Positions 22,987 through 30,244 of a stretch of 40,579 nucleotides of DNA are shown here, in pieces (position 1 is the first letter of the stretch; every line of letters begins with the position of its first letter). The translations under genes were made by a program, and so were the position numbers. The stretch lies in contig JAWXCJ010000386.1 in the NCBI GenBank assembly GCA_034408875.1, forward strand, positions 1 to 40,579, in the 5' to 3' direction. Source of the DNA: JANNHK01 sp034408875 (GTDB lineage Bacteria; Actinomycetota; Acidimicrobiia; IMCC26256; PALSA-610). Below the pieces are notes generated by a model. The model was not told the DNA's origin. It ran no database searches and saw only the letters and a program-made list of their open reading frames with translations.

Positions 22987-24132
22987 TTAGAGCATTTGCG
23001 AGCCGACGACCCACATGGCGAAGTACTGCGCGGCACCACCGTAGGCGTGACCGAGGGCACGGCGGGCGCCGTCGATCTGGTGCGCACCGGCGAGGCCGCG
23101 GACCTGGAGCGCCGCTTCCGCGAAGCGCAGCATTCCCGACGCGCCGATCGGGTTCGACGAGAGCACGCCGCCCGAGCAGTTGACGGGGATGTCGCCCTCC
23201 ATCGAGGTGGCACCCGACTCGGTGAGCTTCCAGCCTTCGCCCTCGGACGCGAATCCGAGGTTCTCCATCCACATCGGCTCGTACCAGCTGAACGGCACGT
23301 AGATCTCGGCGAGGTCGAGTTCCAGGCGCGGGTTGGTGATGCCGGCTTGTTGGTACACGTCGGCCGAGCAGTCTTGGCCGGCGCGCGGGTTGACCGGATC
23401 GCGGCCCGGGAACCAGCCCAACTCGGTGCGCACCGCGGTGCCGTGCACCCACGCCGGAGGACGAGCCGCGCGCCGGCCGCCCGCTTCGTTCGTGAGCACC
23501 ATGGCGACGGCGCCGTCAGACGTGGGGCACGACTCCAACCGGTGGATCGGCGCCCACACCATCGGCGACTCCAACACCATCTCGATCGAGATGTCGGGGA
23601 TCTGCAAGTGCGCGTACGGGTTCTTCAGCGCGTTCAGCCGGTCCTTCACCGCGACCATCGGCCCGACATAGTCGGGTGCGCCCGAACGCTCAATGTACGC
23701 CCGGATGTGCGGCGCGAAGTAGCCGCCCGCGCCCACACCGCCGCTGCGACCGCTCGAGAACGCGAAGTTGGTGTCGCCTTCTGACTGCTTCTCGAACGCG
23801 AGCGTGAGCACCCGCTCGTGCACACGCGACTGCACCAGGTGCGACGCGACCACAGCCGTCGAACCGCCGACGCTGCCCGCGGTGTGTACGCGCATGATCG
23901 GCTTGCCCGCCGCGCCGAGCGCGTCGGCGAGGTAGATCTCGGGCATCATCACGCCCTCGAAGATGTCGGGCGCGGTACCGATCACGACGGCGTCGATGTG
24001 CTTCCACGTCATCTCGGCGTCGTCGAGCGCGCGCTGGGCGGCCTCGCGGCACATGCCCGCCATCGACACGTCGTCGCGGCACTTCGACAACTTCGTCTGC
24101 CCGATGCCAACTACTGCACAACGTTCAGCCAT
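22987..24132 (-). CDS. thiolase-fold protein of the SCP-x/lipid-transfer (Ltp) type, second subunit
   Basis: This 381-residue protein starts at ATG 24132, where the upstream stop overlaps it (TAATG); GAAGGA lies 9 bases upstream. The thiolase fold is evident: AVVGIGQTKLSK, RVHTAGSVGGSTAVVASHLV, SDGAVAMVL, CSGGVLSSNPIGASGMLRFA and GHAYGGAAQYFAMWVV. The position of the nucleophilic Cys of true thiolases (the VHTAGSVGG segment) has no Cys, and the C-terminal Cys-Gly-Gly motif reads AYGG. This fits Ltp2-like aldolases or partners in heteromeric complexes rather than thiolysis. In steroid side-chain degradation such proteins work with DUF35 proteins, and two are encoded just upstream. The exact reaction is not established. 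Confidence 0.83.
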   Translation of the reverse strand: MAERCAVVGIGQTKLSKCRDDVSMAGMCREAAQRALDDAEMTWKHIDAVVIGTAPDIFEGVMMPEIYLADALGAAGKPIMRVHTAGSVGGSTAVVASHLVQSRVHERVLTLAFEKQSEGDTNFAFSSGRSGGVGAGGYFAPHIRAYIERSGAPDYVGPMVAVKDRLNALKNPYAHLQIPDISIEMVLESPMVWAPIHRLESCPTSDGAVAMVLTNEAGGRRAARPPAWVHGTAVRTELGWFPGRDPVNPRAGQDCSADVYQQAGITNPRLELDLAEIYVPFSWYEPMWMENLGFASEGEGWKLTESGATSMEGDIPVNCSGGVLSSNPIGASGMLRFAEAALQVRGLAGAHQIDGARRALGHAYGGAAQYFAMWVVGSQML

Positions 24133-25184
24133 TAGTTGCGTCCTTCGACAACGCATACGAGGTTCTGTTGCAGGCACGGACCCGACGATGCGTGGCCCAG
24201 TGCCTTGCTCTTGCCGTTCTTCATCACTTGGTTCGCGGCTTCGCCGATGCGGGCGAGGCCGGTGACCATCATCGGGTTGCCGACGACCGCACCGCCCGAC
24301 GGGTTGATCGCGCAACCTGCTCCCAACCCGAGCGCGTCGGCGAGGACCAACTCCTCGTGCGAGCACACCGCCGCGAGTTCGGCCACTTCGACACCTGCCG
24401 CGCCTGCTTTCTCACCCGCGAGCTTCGCCGACGGCGACACCGAGAGGTCGCGCACGCCCGGGTAGTGCGGGTCGACGCGGTGGTCGAGGCCCGAGATCCA
24501 CGCGGGGCGGTCGCACAGGTCACGGGCCCGGTCGCCCGCGACCATCACGATCGCGGCCGCACCGTCGACCGGTGGGCCGATGTCGTGCTCGCGCAGCACA
24601 CCGGCGACCGGGTCCTTGGCGAGCAGGTCGTCGACCGTGTAGTCGCCCGAAATCGTCGCGTACGGGTTCGCCTTCGCCGCCCGCCGCCGTTCGACCACGA
24701 TCTCGGCGAGGTCGCGCTCGGTCTTGCCCGTGCGTTCGAGCACGGCGTCGGCCTGGAGCGCCGCGAGCGACACGTAGTCGGCACCCAACGGCGCCAGGTA
24801 GTACGGGTCGAACTGGAACAGCAGCGTCTCGCGCAGGTCGTGACCGAGTCCGGCCCGGCCCGAGGAGAACACGAGGGCGACGTCGACGTCGCCGTGCTGG
24901 CACCGCACCCACGCTTCGAACAGCGCCCACGCGCCGTCCATCTCGACGTGCGACTCCGAGATCGGCGGCCACGCGCCCGCCGCTTCGAGCATCGACACGA
25001 AGGTGAACGTGCTCCCGGTGAGGTAGTCGGCGCTGCCCGAGCAGGTGAAGCCGACGTCTTTGCGGGTCAGGCCGACGTTCCCGAGTGCCTCGGTGATCGT
25101 CGGGATCAACATCATCGTCTCGGTCTGCCCCGGCGGCTGGTCCAGCGGCGCCTGGGCGAACGACACGATTGCCACGTCACGCAT
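24132..25184 (-). CDS. thiolase-fold protein of the SCP-x/Ltp type, first subunit
   Basis: This 350-residue protein starts at ATG 25184, with GGGAGAGG 8 bases upstream; a TTG 18 bases earlier is less likely. Recognisable parts are VAIVSFAQAP, FTCSGSADYL, a VDGAAAIVMV segment, AAVCSHEELVLADALGLG with a His next to Cys, NPSGGAVVGNPMMVTGLARI and SGPCLQQNLVCVV. At the thiolase nucleophile position the sequence is HVEMDGAWALFEAW, again without Cys. Together with the downstream paralogue it may form a heteromer with the DUF35 proteins. A retro-aldol or condensation step on a CoA thioester is more likely than classical thiolysis, but the retained Cys/His near the C-terminus leaves this open. Confidence 0.83.
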   Translation of the reverse strand: MRDVAIVSFAQAPLDQPPGQTETMMLIPTITEALGNVGLTRKDVGFTCSGSADYLTGSTFTFVSMLEAAGAWPPISESHVEMDGAWALFEAWVRCQHGDVDVALVFSSGRAGLGHDLRETLLFQFDPYYLAPLGADYVSLAALQADAVLERTGKTERDLAEIVVERRRAAKANPYATISGDYTVDDLLAKDPVAGVLREHDIGPPVDGAAAIVMVAGDRARDLCDRPAWISGLDHRVDPHYPGVRDLSVSPSAKLAGEKAGAAGVEVAELAAVCSHEELVLADALGLGAGCAINPSGGAVVGNPMMVTGLARIGEAANQVMKNGKSKALGHASSGPCLQQNLVCVVEGRN

Positions 25185-25203
25185 CGTTGTGTCCTCTCCC
25201 AAT

Positions 25204-25242
25204 CACAGGCATCACAGGCGTTACAGGCATCACGGGCATCAC
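25204..25242 (-). repeat. 9-bp tandem repeat carrying serial in-frame stop codons
   Basis: On the minus strand the unit CTGTGATGC is repeated about four and a half times with small changes. Because the unit is three codons long, the DUF35 stop recurs in the same frame: TGA, TGA, TAA, TGA, TGA. It fills most of the gap between the DUF35 gene and the thiolase-fold gene. Confidence 0.75.
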
Positions 25243-25778
25243 AGAATGTGCTCGCCGTACTCTTCGACCGGCGCGTCGGGCTCGCCGGTCAACTTCCATC
25301 CGGTGATCGCGCGGCCGAGACCGAAGCCGCGCGCCGCGCCCTCCGGGCTCGCCGACCGTTCCGATTCGGGTAGCCACACCGCTTCAACGCGCATGCCCGT
25401 ACGCACGTCGTCGATCGGGATGCCGTCGAGGCGCTGCATCGAGATCGTGGAGTCGGTGCCGGCGAGCAGGATCGTCGCCTGCGCGTAGTCGTCGTGCTCC
25501 TCTTGCCCCTGGTACTGGAGCGGCGTGATCACCGAGAAGGTGGTGACGATGCCGCGGGGTTGGACCTCGACCTCGTGCGCAGCGGTGGTCTCGATGACGC
25601 ACAGCGGGCAGTACCCGCGTGCGGGCACGTAGACCTTGCCGCACTCCGGGCACTTGTGGCCGACGACGCGTCCCGCCGCGAGCTGTTTCGCCGACTCGAT
25701 CGACAGCAGCGACGGCGCGGGCAGCTTGTACTCGACCTTGGTGTGATGCGACATGAACTGCACCGGTTCGCGAGTCAT
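25239..25778 (-). CDS. DUF35 OB-fold protein with zinc ribbon
   Basis: This 179-residue protein starts at ATG 25778 and overlaps the preceding DUF35 gene by ATGA. The rubredoxin-like zinc ribbon is CPECGKVYVPARGYCPLC (Cys-x2-Cys ... Cys-x2-Cys) at about residues 43-60. An OB-fold follows with the strands GIVTTFSVITP and AQATILLAGTDSTISMQRLDG. Such proteins associate with thiolase-fold or hydratase partners in CoA-ester metabolism; in steroid degradation the DUF35 domain of ChsH2 binds Ltp2. The two Ltp-like genes directly downstream are the natural partners. The stop lies inside a 9-bp tandem repeat. Confidence 0.87.
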   Translation of the reverse strand: MTREPVQFMSHHTKVEYKLPAPSLLSIESAKQLAAGRVVGHKCPECGKVYVPARGYCPLCVIETTAAHEVEVQPRGIVTTFSVITPLQYQGQEEHDDYAQATILLAGTDSTISMQRLDGIPIDDVRTGMRVEAVWLPESERSASPEGAARGFGLGRAITGWKLTGEPDAPVEEYGEHIL

Positions 25779-26203
25779 TTCTGAGGCTCGGGTTCGAAGC
25801 ACGCGATGTCGTTGACGTGCCCGACCCGCTCGTCGGCCCAGCGGATCTGCACCCGCATGCCCTTGGAGCAGGCGTCGGGCGAGCCCGCGTCGAGCGCGTG
25901 CACGAGCGCGGTGTCGGCCCCGTCGAGGCGCACCAGCGCCCAGGCGAACGGCCGGTCGAGCGGATGCGTCCGCATCGGCTCCGCTACCCAGGCGAAACGC
26001 TCCACCACACCCGCCGAGCCGACCTCGACCATTTCGGCGATGTCCTCGCCGGTATCGGGGTCGTATTCGAGCGGTGGGACCAGCACCCGGCCGCCGGCGG
26101 TCTTCGCGCCGATGACCTGTTGGTCGCGCAGGCCGGCGAGGAAGGCACCGATTACGGGGCCGACACTGCGCCGGTAGGGAAATTCAAGCGTCCATGTAGC
26201 CAC
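25775..26203 (-). CDS. DUF35 OB-fold protein without zinc cysteines
   Basis: This 142-residue protein starts at GTG 26203, the first gene of the minus-strand arm. The usual DUF35 N-terminal helix is present (RRSVGPVIGAFLAGLRDQQVIGAK), but the ribbon positions read AKTAGGRVLVPPLEYDPDTG with no cysteines, so no zinc site. The OB-fold part FAWVAEPMRTHP, FAWALVRLDGADTALVHALD and MRVQIRW is intact. Pairs of one zinc-binding and one zinc-less DUF35 protein next to two Ltp-like proteins suggest a four-component heteromeric complex, by inference. No ribosome site precedes the GTG, so the transcript may be leaderless. The KstR-like operator lies 45-58 bases upstream. Confidence 0.83.
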   Translation of the reverse strand: MATWTLEFPYRRSVGPVIGAFLAGLRDQQVIGAKTAGGRVLVPPLEYDPDTGEDIAEMVEVGSAGVVERFAWVAEPMRTHPLDRPFAWALVRLDGADTALVHALDAGSPDACSKGMRVQIRWADERVGHVNDIACFEPEPQK

Positions 26204-26247
26204 GGTGGGGATTCGATCAGAGGACCGTGTCGTTGGGCAAGACGGGG

Positions 26248-26261
26248 TAGAACGTGTTTCA
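26248..26261. promoter_or_regulatory. KstR-like operator in the divergent promoter
   Basis: TAGAACGTGTTTCA matches the published mycobacterial KstR consensus TnnAACnnGTTnnA at every fixed position. It sits in the 66-bp region between the DUF35/Ltp arm (start 26203, minus) and the acyl-CoA synthetase (start 26270, plus), ending 8 bases before the synthetase GTG, where a bound repressor would block transcription of the plus arm and probably the minus arm as well. The regulator itself is not adjacent; whether the TetR at 35102 or another protein binds here is unknown. Confidence 0.65.
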
Positions 26262-26269
26262 CTGAAGCC

Positions 26270-27835
26270 GTGGCTTGGAACATCGCGGATCTCATCGAAC
26301 ACGCCGTCGACGCCGTCCCCGACCGGGTGGCGCTGATCGTCGGTGACCGCGAGGAGACGTACGCCCTGCTCGACGAGCGGGCCAACCGCCTCGCCCACCA
26401 TTTCACCGCGAACGGGGTGAAGCCGGGCGACCACGTCGGCATCTACGGGCTCAACAGTCACGAGTTCGTCGAGACGATCCTCGCCGCGTACAAGATGCGC
26501 GCGGTCCCGATCAACGTGAACTACCGCTATGTCGAAGCCGAACTGCGGTACCTGTTCGACAACGCCGACCTCGTCGCGATCGTCCACGACGCCGAGTACT
26601 CCGACCGCATCGCCGCGGTGCGCGACTCGCTGCCGATGTTGGCGCATCAGCTCGAGATCGGCCCCGACTACGAGGCTGCGATCGCCGCGCAATCACCCGA
26701 GCGCGACTTCCCCGAGCGCAGCGACGACGACATCTACATCCTCTACACCGGCGGCACGACCGGCATGCCCAAGGGTGTGGTCTGGCGCCAGGAGGACGTG
26801 CTGCGCGTGCTCGGCGGCGGCATCGACTTCAACACCGGCGAGTACATCGAGGACGAGTACCGGTTCTCGAAGGCGGCCAAGGAGTCGGCCGAGGGCAAGA
26901 CGATCATCATCGCCCCGCTCATGCACGGTGCCGCGCAATGGGGAACGATCGGTGGCCTCTCGAACGGTCGCAGCATCGTGCTGATGCCGAAATTCGACGC
27001 CGACGAAGTGTGGAAGGCCGTCGAGAAGCATCACATCACGAGCCTCAACGTCACCGGCGACGCGATGGCGCGCCCGCTCATCGAAGCGCTCGACGACGCC
27101 GACTACGACGTGTCGTCGCTCGCGCTCGTGGCGAGCACCGCGGCGGTGTTCTCGGGTGTGGTGAAGGAGCGCTACCTCGACAAGTTCCCGAACCTGGTAA
27201 TCGCCGAAGCCGTCGGCTCGACCGAGACGGGATACAACGGCGCCACGATGATCGTGAAGGGCCAGGTGCTGAAGCCGGGCCTGCCGACCGTGCGCATGGG
27301 CCCGGACACGGTCGTGTTCGACGACGACTACAAGGTGATCCCGCCCGGCTCCGACACGATCGGGAAGATGGCGCGGGGCGGAAACGTCCCGTTGCGTTAC
27401 CACAAGGACCCCGAGAAGTCGGCCGCGACGTTCGTGACGATCGACGATAAACGGTGGGCGATCTCGGGCGACTTCGCAACCGTCGACGAAGACGGGCAGT
27501 TGAACCTCCTCGGCCGCGGCTCGGTGTGCATCAACTCCGGCGGCGAGAAGATTTTCCCCGAAGAGGTCGAGGCCGCGTTGAAGGCACACCCGGCCGTGTT
27601 CGACGCGGTCGTGGTCGGTGTCCCCGACGACCGCTGGGGTGAACGCGTCGCCGCGGTGTTGCAGATTCGTGACGGCGATACCGTGACGATCGAGATCATC
27701 GCCGCGCATTGCCGGGAGCACATCGCCGGCTACAAGGTGCCGCGCGAGATCCATGTCGTCGGTGCCATCGAACGGTCACCCAGCGGGAAGCCCGACTACC
27801 CCTGGGCTAAGAACATCGCTACCGGAGGTAACTGA
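26270..27835 (+). CDS. acyl-CoA synthetase, FadD17/FadD19-like
   Basis: This 521-residue AMP-forming enzyme starts at GTG 26270. The P-loop-like motif YTGGTTGMPKGV is at 159-170, VGSTETG near 322, SGDFATVDEDGQLNLLGRG for the hinge region, INSGGEKIFPEEVE, and the catalytic lysine in SPSGKPDYPW near the C-terminus. The N-terminal sequence INVNYRYVEAELRYLFDNAD resembles FadD17/FadD19-type synthetases that activate sterol side-chain acids. It forms acyl-CoA from acid, ATP and CoA, supplying the dehydrogenase and Ltp/DUF35 steps encoded on the other arm. A KstR-like site immediately precedes it. The nitronate-monooxygenase-family gene starts 4 bases after its stop. Confidence 0.9.
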   Translation: MAWNIADLIEHAVDAVPDRVALIVGDREETYALLDERANRLAHHFTANGVKPGDHVGIYGLNSHEFVETILAAYKMRAVPINVNYRYVEAELRYLFDNADLVAIVHDAEYSDRIAAVRDSLPMLAHQLEIGPDYEAAIAAQSPERDFPERSDDDIYILYTGGTTGMPKGVVWRQEDVLRVLGGGIDFNTGEYIEDEYRFSKAAKESAEGKTIIIAPLMHGAAQWGTIGGLSNGRSIVLMPKFDADEVWKAVEKHHITSLNVTGDAMARPLIEALDDADYDVSSLALVASTAAVFSGVVKERYLDKFPNLVIAEAVGSTETGYNGATMIVKGQVLKPGLPTVRMGPDTVVFDDDYKVIPPGSDTIGKMARGGNVPLRYHKDPEKSAATFVTIDDKRWAISGDFATVDEDGQLNLLGRGSVCINSGGEKIFPEEVEAALKAHPAVFDAVVVGVPDDRWGERVAAVLQIRDGDTVTIEIIAAHCREHIAGYKVPREIHVVGAIERSPSGKPDYPWAKNIATGGN

Positions 27836-27838
27836 ACC

Positions 27839-28981
27839 GTGCACAACGAGCTCTGCGAGAAGCTGGGCATCGAGTTCCCGATCTTCGCGTTCAGTCACTG
27901 CCGCGACGTCGTCGCCGCGGTGACGAACGCAGGCGGCATGGGCGTGCTGGGCGCGCTCGCGTTTACACCCGAGCAGCTCGAACTCGAGATCACGTGGATC
28001 GAAGACCAGGTGAAAGGCCGGCCCTACGGCGTCGACGTCGTCATTCCCGCGTCGCACGTGGGCAGCGGCATCGAAGAGGTCGGCGACCTCATGCCCAAGC
28101 TCCAGGACATGGTGCCGCAACAGACGCTCGAATGGATCGACGAGGTGCTCGACGAACTCGGCGTGGCGCCGTTGCCGGAAGGCGCGTCGACCGACGACGA
28201 TGCGGGCAGCGGCGGGATGATGGGCGGCGGCCTGCTCGGGTGGACGACGGCGACGTCGGCACCCCAAGTGGAAGTCGCGCTCCGCCACGACATCTCGTTG
28301 CTCGTCAACGCGCTCGGCCCGCCGCCGAAGGAAGTGGTCGACGCTGCGCACGACCACGGCGTGATGGTTGCTGCGCTCGTCGGGCGCGCCGACCAGGCCG
28401 AGAAGCAGGTCGCGCAGGGTGTCGACATCGTGGTTGCCCAGGGAACCGAAGCGGGCGGCCACACCGGTGAGATCGCGACGATGGTGCTCGTGCCCGAAGT
28501 GGTCGAGCGGGTGTCGCCCACGCCGGTGCTCGCCGCGGGCGGTATCGGTTCGGGCAAGCAGATGGCCGCGGCCATGGCGCTCGGCGCGTCGGGCGTGTGG
28601 ACGGGTTCGATCTGGCTCGGCGTGGCCGAGAGCAACACCGGCCCCGAAAGCATGCAGCGCCTGTTCGAGGCCTCGGCGCGCGACGCGGTGCGCTCGCGGT
28701 CGCTCACCGGCAAGCCCGCGCGCATGCTGCGCAACGAGTGGACCATGGCATGGGAGCGCGACGACTGCCCGGGCACGCTGCCGATGCCGTTGCAGTTCAT
28801 GGCCACGCAGAAGGCACGCGCCCGCATGGCGCGGTCGCGCCCTGAGCTGTTCGCGATGCCTGTCGGTCAGATCGTCGGGAGCATGAAGCAGGTGCGCACC
28901 ACGAAGCAGGTCGTGCTCGACATGGTGCAGGAGTACATCGAAACCGTCGAGAAGATGTCTGGCGGCCTCGCCGGCGAATGA
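27839..28981 (+). CDS. nitronate monooxygenase / 2-nitropropane dioxygenase family flavoprotein
   Basis: This 380-residue protein starts at GTG 27839 with GGAGGT 9 bases upstream. It is an FMN-binding TIM barrel: FSHCRDVVAAVTNAGGMGVLGA near the N-terminus, VAQGTEAGGHTGEIATMVLVPEVV, LAAGGIGSGKQMAAAMALGASGVWTGS for phosphate binding, and a C-terminal helical region. Family members oxidise alkyl nitronates, but many act on other substrates. The operon with an acyl-CoA synthetase suggests a lipid or steroid intermediate, and the physiological reaction is not known. After the TGA stop the same frame stays open for 23 more codons, to a TAG at 29051. Confidence 0.87.
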   Translation: MHNELCEKLGIEFPIFAFSHCRDVVAAVTNAGGMGVLGALAFTPEQLELEITWIEDQVKGRPYGVDVVIPASHVGSGIEEVGDLMPKLQDMVPQQTLEWIDEVLDELGVAPLPEGASTDDDAGSGGMMGGGLLGWTTATSAPQVEVALRHDISLLVNALGPPPKEVVDAAHDHGVMVAALVGRADQAEKQVAQGVDIVVAQGTEAGGHTGEIATMVLVPEVVERVSPTPVLAAGGIGSGKQMAAAMALGASGVWTGSIWLGVAESNTGPESMQRLFEASARDAVRSRSLTGKPARMLRNEWTMAWERDDCPGTLPMPLQFMATQKARARMARSRPELFAMPVGQIVGSMKQVRTTKQVVLDMVQEYIETVEKMSGGLAGE

Positions 28982-29057
28982 ACTCCAGGCGCAGATCCGG
29001 AAGTGCGGTCGATGCTCGAAGTCGCGCGGGCGATCGAGCACCGGAGGTCGTAGCCGC

Positions 29058-30128
29058 ATGAAGAAGGCGGCGGTTGTCGGTACAGGTTTCGGCTGCCTCA
29101 CGCACGTGCGCGCCCTGCGCCGGGCCGGGTTCGAGGTGCCGGTGCTCGTGGGGCGTGACTCGGTGCGCACCCGCGCCCGCGCCGTGCGGTTCGAGGTCGA
29201 CCACGCGTGCACGTCGTTGGCGGAGGCGCTCACGCACGACGTCGACGTGGTGACGATCGCGACACCGCCCGACACGCACACGGCCATCGCCCTCGAAGCG
29301 ATTGCGGCGGGCAAGCACGTCGTGTGCGAGAAGCCGTTCGCCCTCGACCGGGCGCAGGCCCGCCGCATGCGCGACGCCGCCGCGCGCGCCGGTGTCGTCG
29401 CGCTGCTCGGATGCGAGTTCCGCTTCGCACCGGATCAGGCATTGTTGGCGCGAGTGGTGCGCGATGGCGCGATCGGTGACCCGAAGCTCGCGACGTTCAT
29501 GCTGCACATCCCGCTGCTCGGGAGCCCGGCCGCCGAGGTGCCCGAGTGGTGGTCCGATCGCGAACGCGGTGGTGGCTGGCTCGGTGCGCACGGCTCGCAC
29601 GTCGTCGATCAGATACGCGTCACGCTCGGCGAGTTCTCTTCTGTGAGCGCGACGCTTCCGTCGGTTTCGGAGCACGACTGGACCGCCGAAGACGCGTATC
29701 TCGTGCAGTTCCGTATGCGCTCGGGTGCGGTCGGCGTCATGCAAGCCGTAGCGAGCGACTGGGGCCCGATGTTGTTCGTCACGCGCGTCGCCGGGTCGAA
29801 GGGTTCCGCGTGGACCGACGCGGGCAAGGTGTTCGTCGCCGACGCGAGCGGCGCCCGCGAGATCCCGATTCCCGACGACCTCGTCGTCGACCCGCCCGAT
29901 CCGCCGCCGAGCGACGTGCTCACCTCGGCCTACGACCTGCTCCACGCCACGGGCATCGACATGGGCCCTTATACGCGGCTATTCGAACGCCTTGCCGCGC
30001 TCATCGACCGGGTGGCGATCCCGCCCGATCCCGCACCTGCGACGTTCACTGACGGCGTCGCCAACATGACGGTGCTCGACGCCATTCGCCGCTCGGCCAA
30101 CCTCCGCGAGTGGGTCGACATCCCCTGA
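29058..30128 (+). CDS. Gfo/Idh/MocA family oxidoreductase
   Basis: This 356-residue protein starts at ATG 29058, with GGAGGT 9 bases upstream. The N-terminal Rossmann motif is AAVVGTGFGCLTHVRALR, and the family Lys is in VVCEKPFALDRAQ (EKP) near residue 95. A C-terminal beta-sheet domain includes WWSDRERGGGWLGAHGSHVVDQ with the conserved His region. These enzymes use NAD(P) to oxidise or reduce sugars, inositols and other alcohols; the substrate here is unknown. It is likely cotranscribed with the two preceding genes. The stop overlaps an 8-bp tandem repeat and is followed by the second 51-bp palindrome. Confidence 0.87.
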   Translation: MKKAAVVGTGFGCLTHVRALRRAGFEVPVLVGRDSVRTRARAVRFEVDHACTSLAEALTHDVDVVTIATPPDTHTAIALEAIAAGKHVVCEKPFALDRAQARRMRDAAARAGVVALLGCEFRFAPDQALLARVVRDGAIGDPKLATFMLHIPLLGSPAAEVPEWWSDRERGGGWLGAHGSHVVDQIRVTLGEFSSVSATLPSVSEHDWTAEDAYLVQFRMRSGAVGVMQAVASDWGPMLFVTRVAGSKGSAWTDAGKVFVADASGAREIPIPDDLVVDPPDPPPSDVLTSAYDLLHATGIDMGPYTRLFERLAALIDRVAIPPDPAPATFTDGVANMTVLDAIRRSANLREWVDIP

Positions 30129-30152
30129 TCCCCCGATCCCCTGATCCCCAGA
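30121..30152 (+). repeat. 8-bp tandem repeat, four units, over the Gfo/Idh stop
   Basis: TCCCCTGA, TCCCCCGA, TCCCCTGA, TCCCCAGA follow each other without gap. The first unit contains the stop (30126-30128); since 8 is not a multiple of 3, the other TGA falls in a different frame. Confidence 0.7.
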
Positions 30153-30203
30153 CGAAATTACGCCAATCGGCGACCGAAACGGTCGCCATACGGCGCAATT
30201 TCG
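30153..30203. terminator. 51-bp two-tier palindrome, copy 2
   Basis: It has the same design as 22932-22982: 12-bp outer arms with one A.C mismatch, 4-base internal loops, 8-bp inner arms and apical AAA. It lies 24 bases after the Gfo/Idh stop. The two copies are identical at 46 of 51 positions and lie in the same orientation on the plus strand, although their preceding genes run in opposite directions. Confidence 0.75.
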
Positions 30204-30244
30204 GGCTAGTGAACGATTTGGCCCGACCGGTCGTCTGACCGGAT

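Noticed and set aside
21751..23784. 677-residue plus-strand open frame over the acyl-CoA dehydrogenase and thiolase-fold genes
   Set aside because: Antisense shadow of well-recognised minus-strand genes; no domain or ribosome site.
28978..29061. 27-residue ORF bridging the nitronate monooxygenase and Gfo/Idh genes with ATGA overlaps at both ends
   Set aside because: Third-position composition is poor and the peptide is Arg/Ser-rich; the Gfo/Idh start has its own GGAGGT, so coupling is unnecessary.
22932..30203. The two 51-bp palindromes as CRISPR repeats
   Set aside because: Only two copies 7 kb apart, no spacer periodicity and no cas genes.
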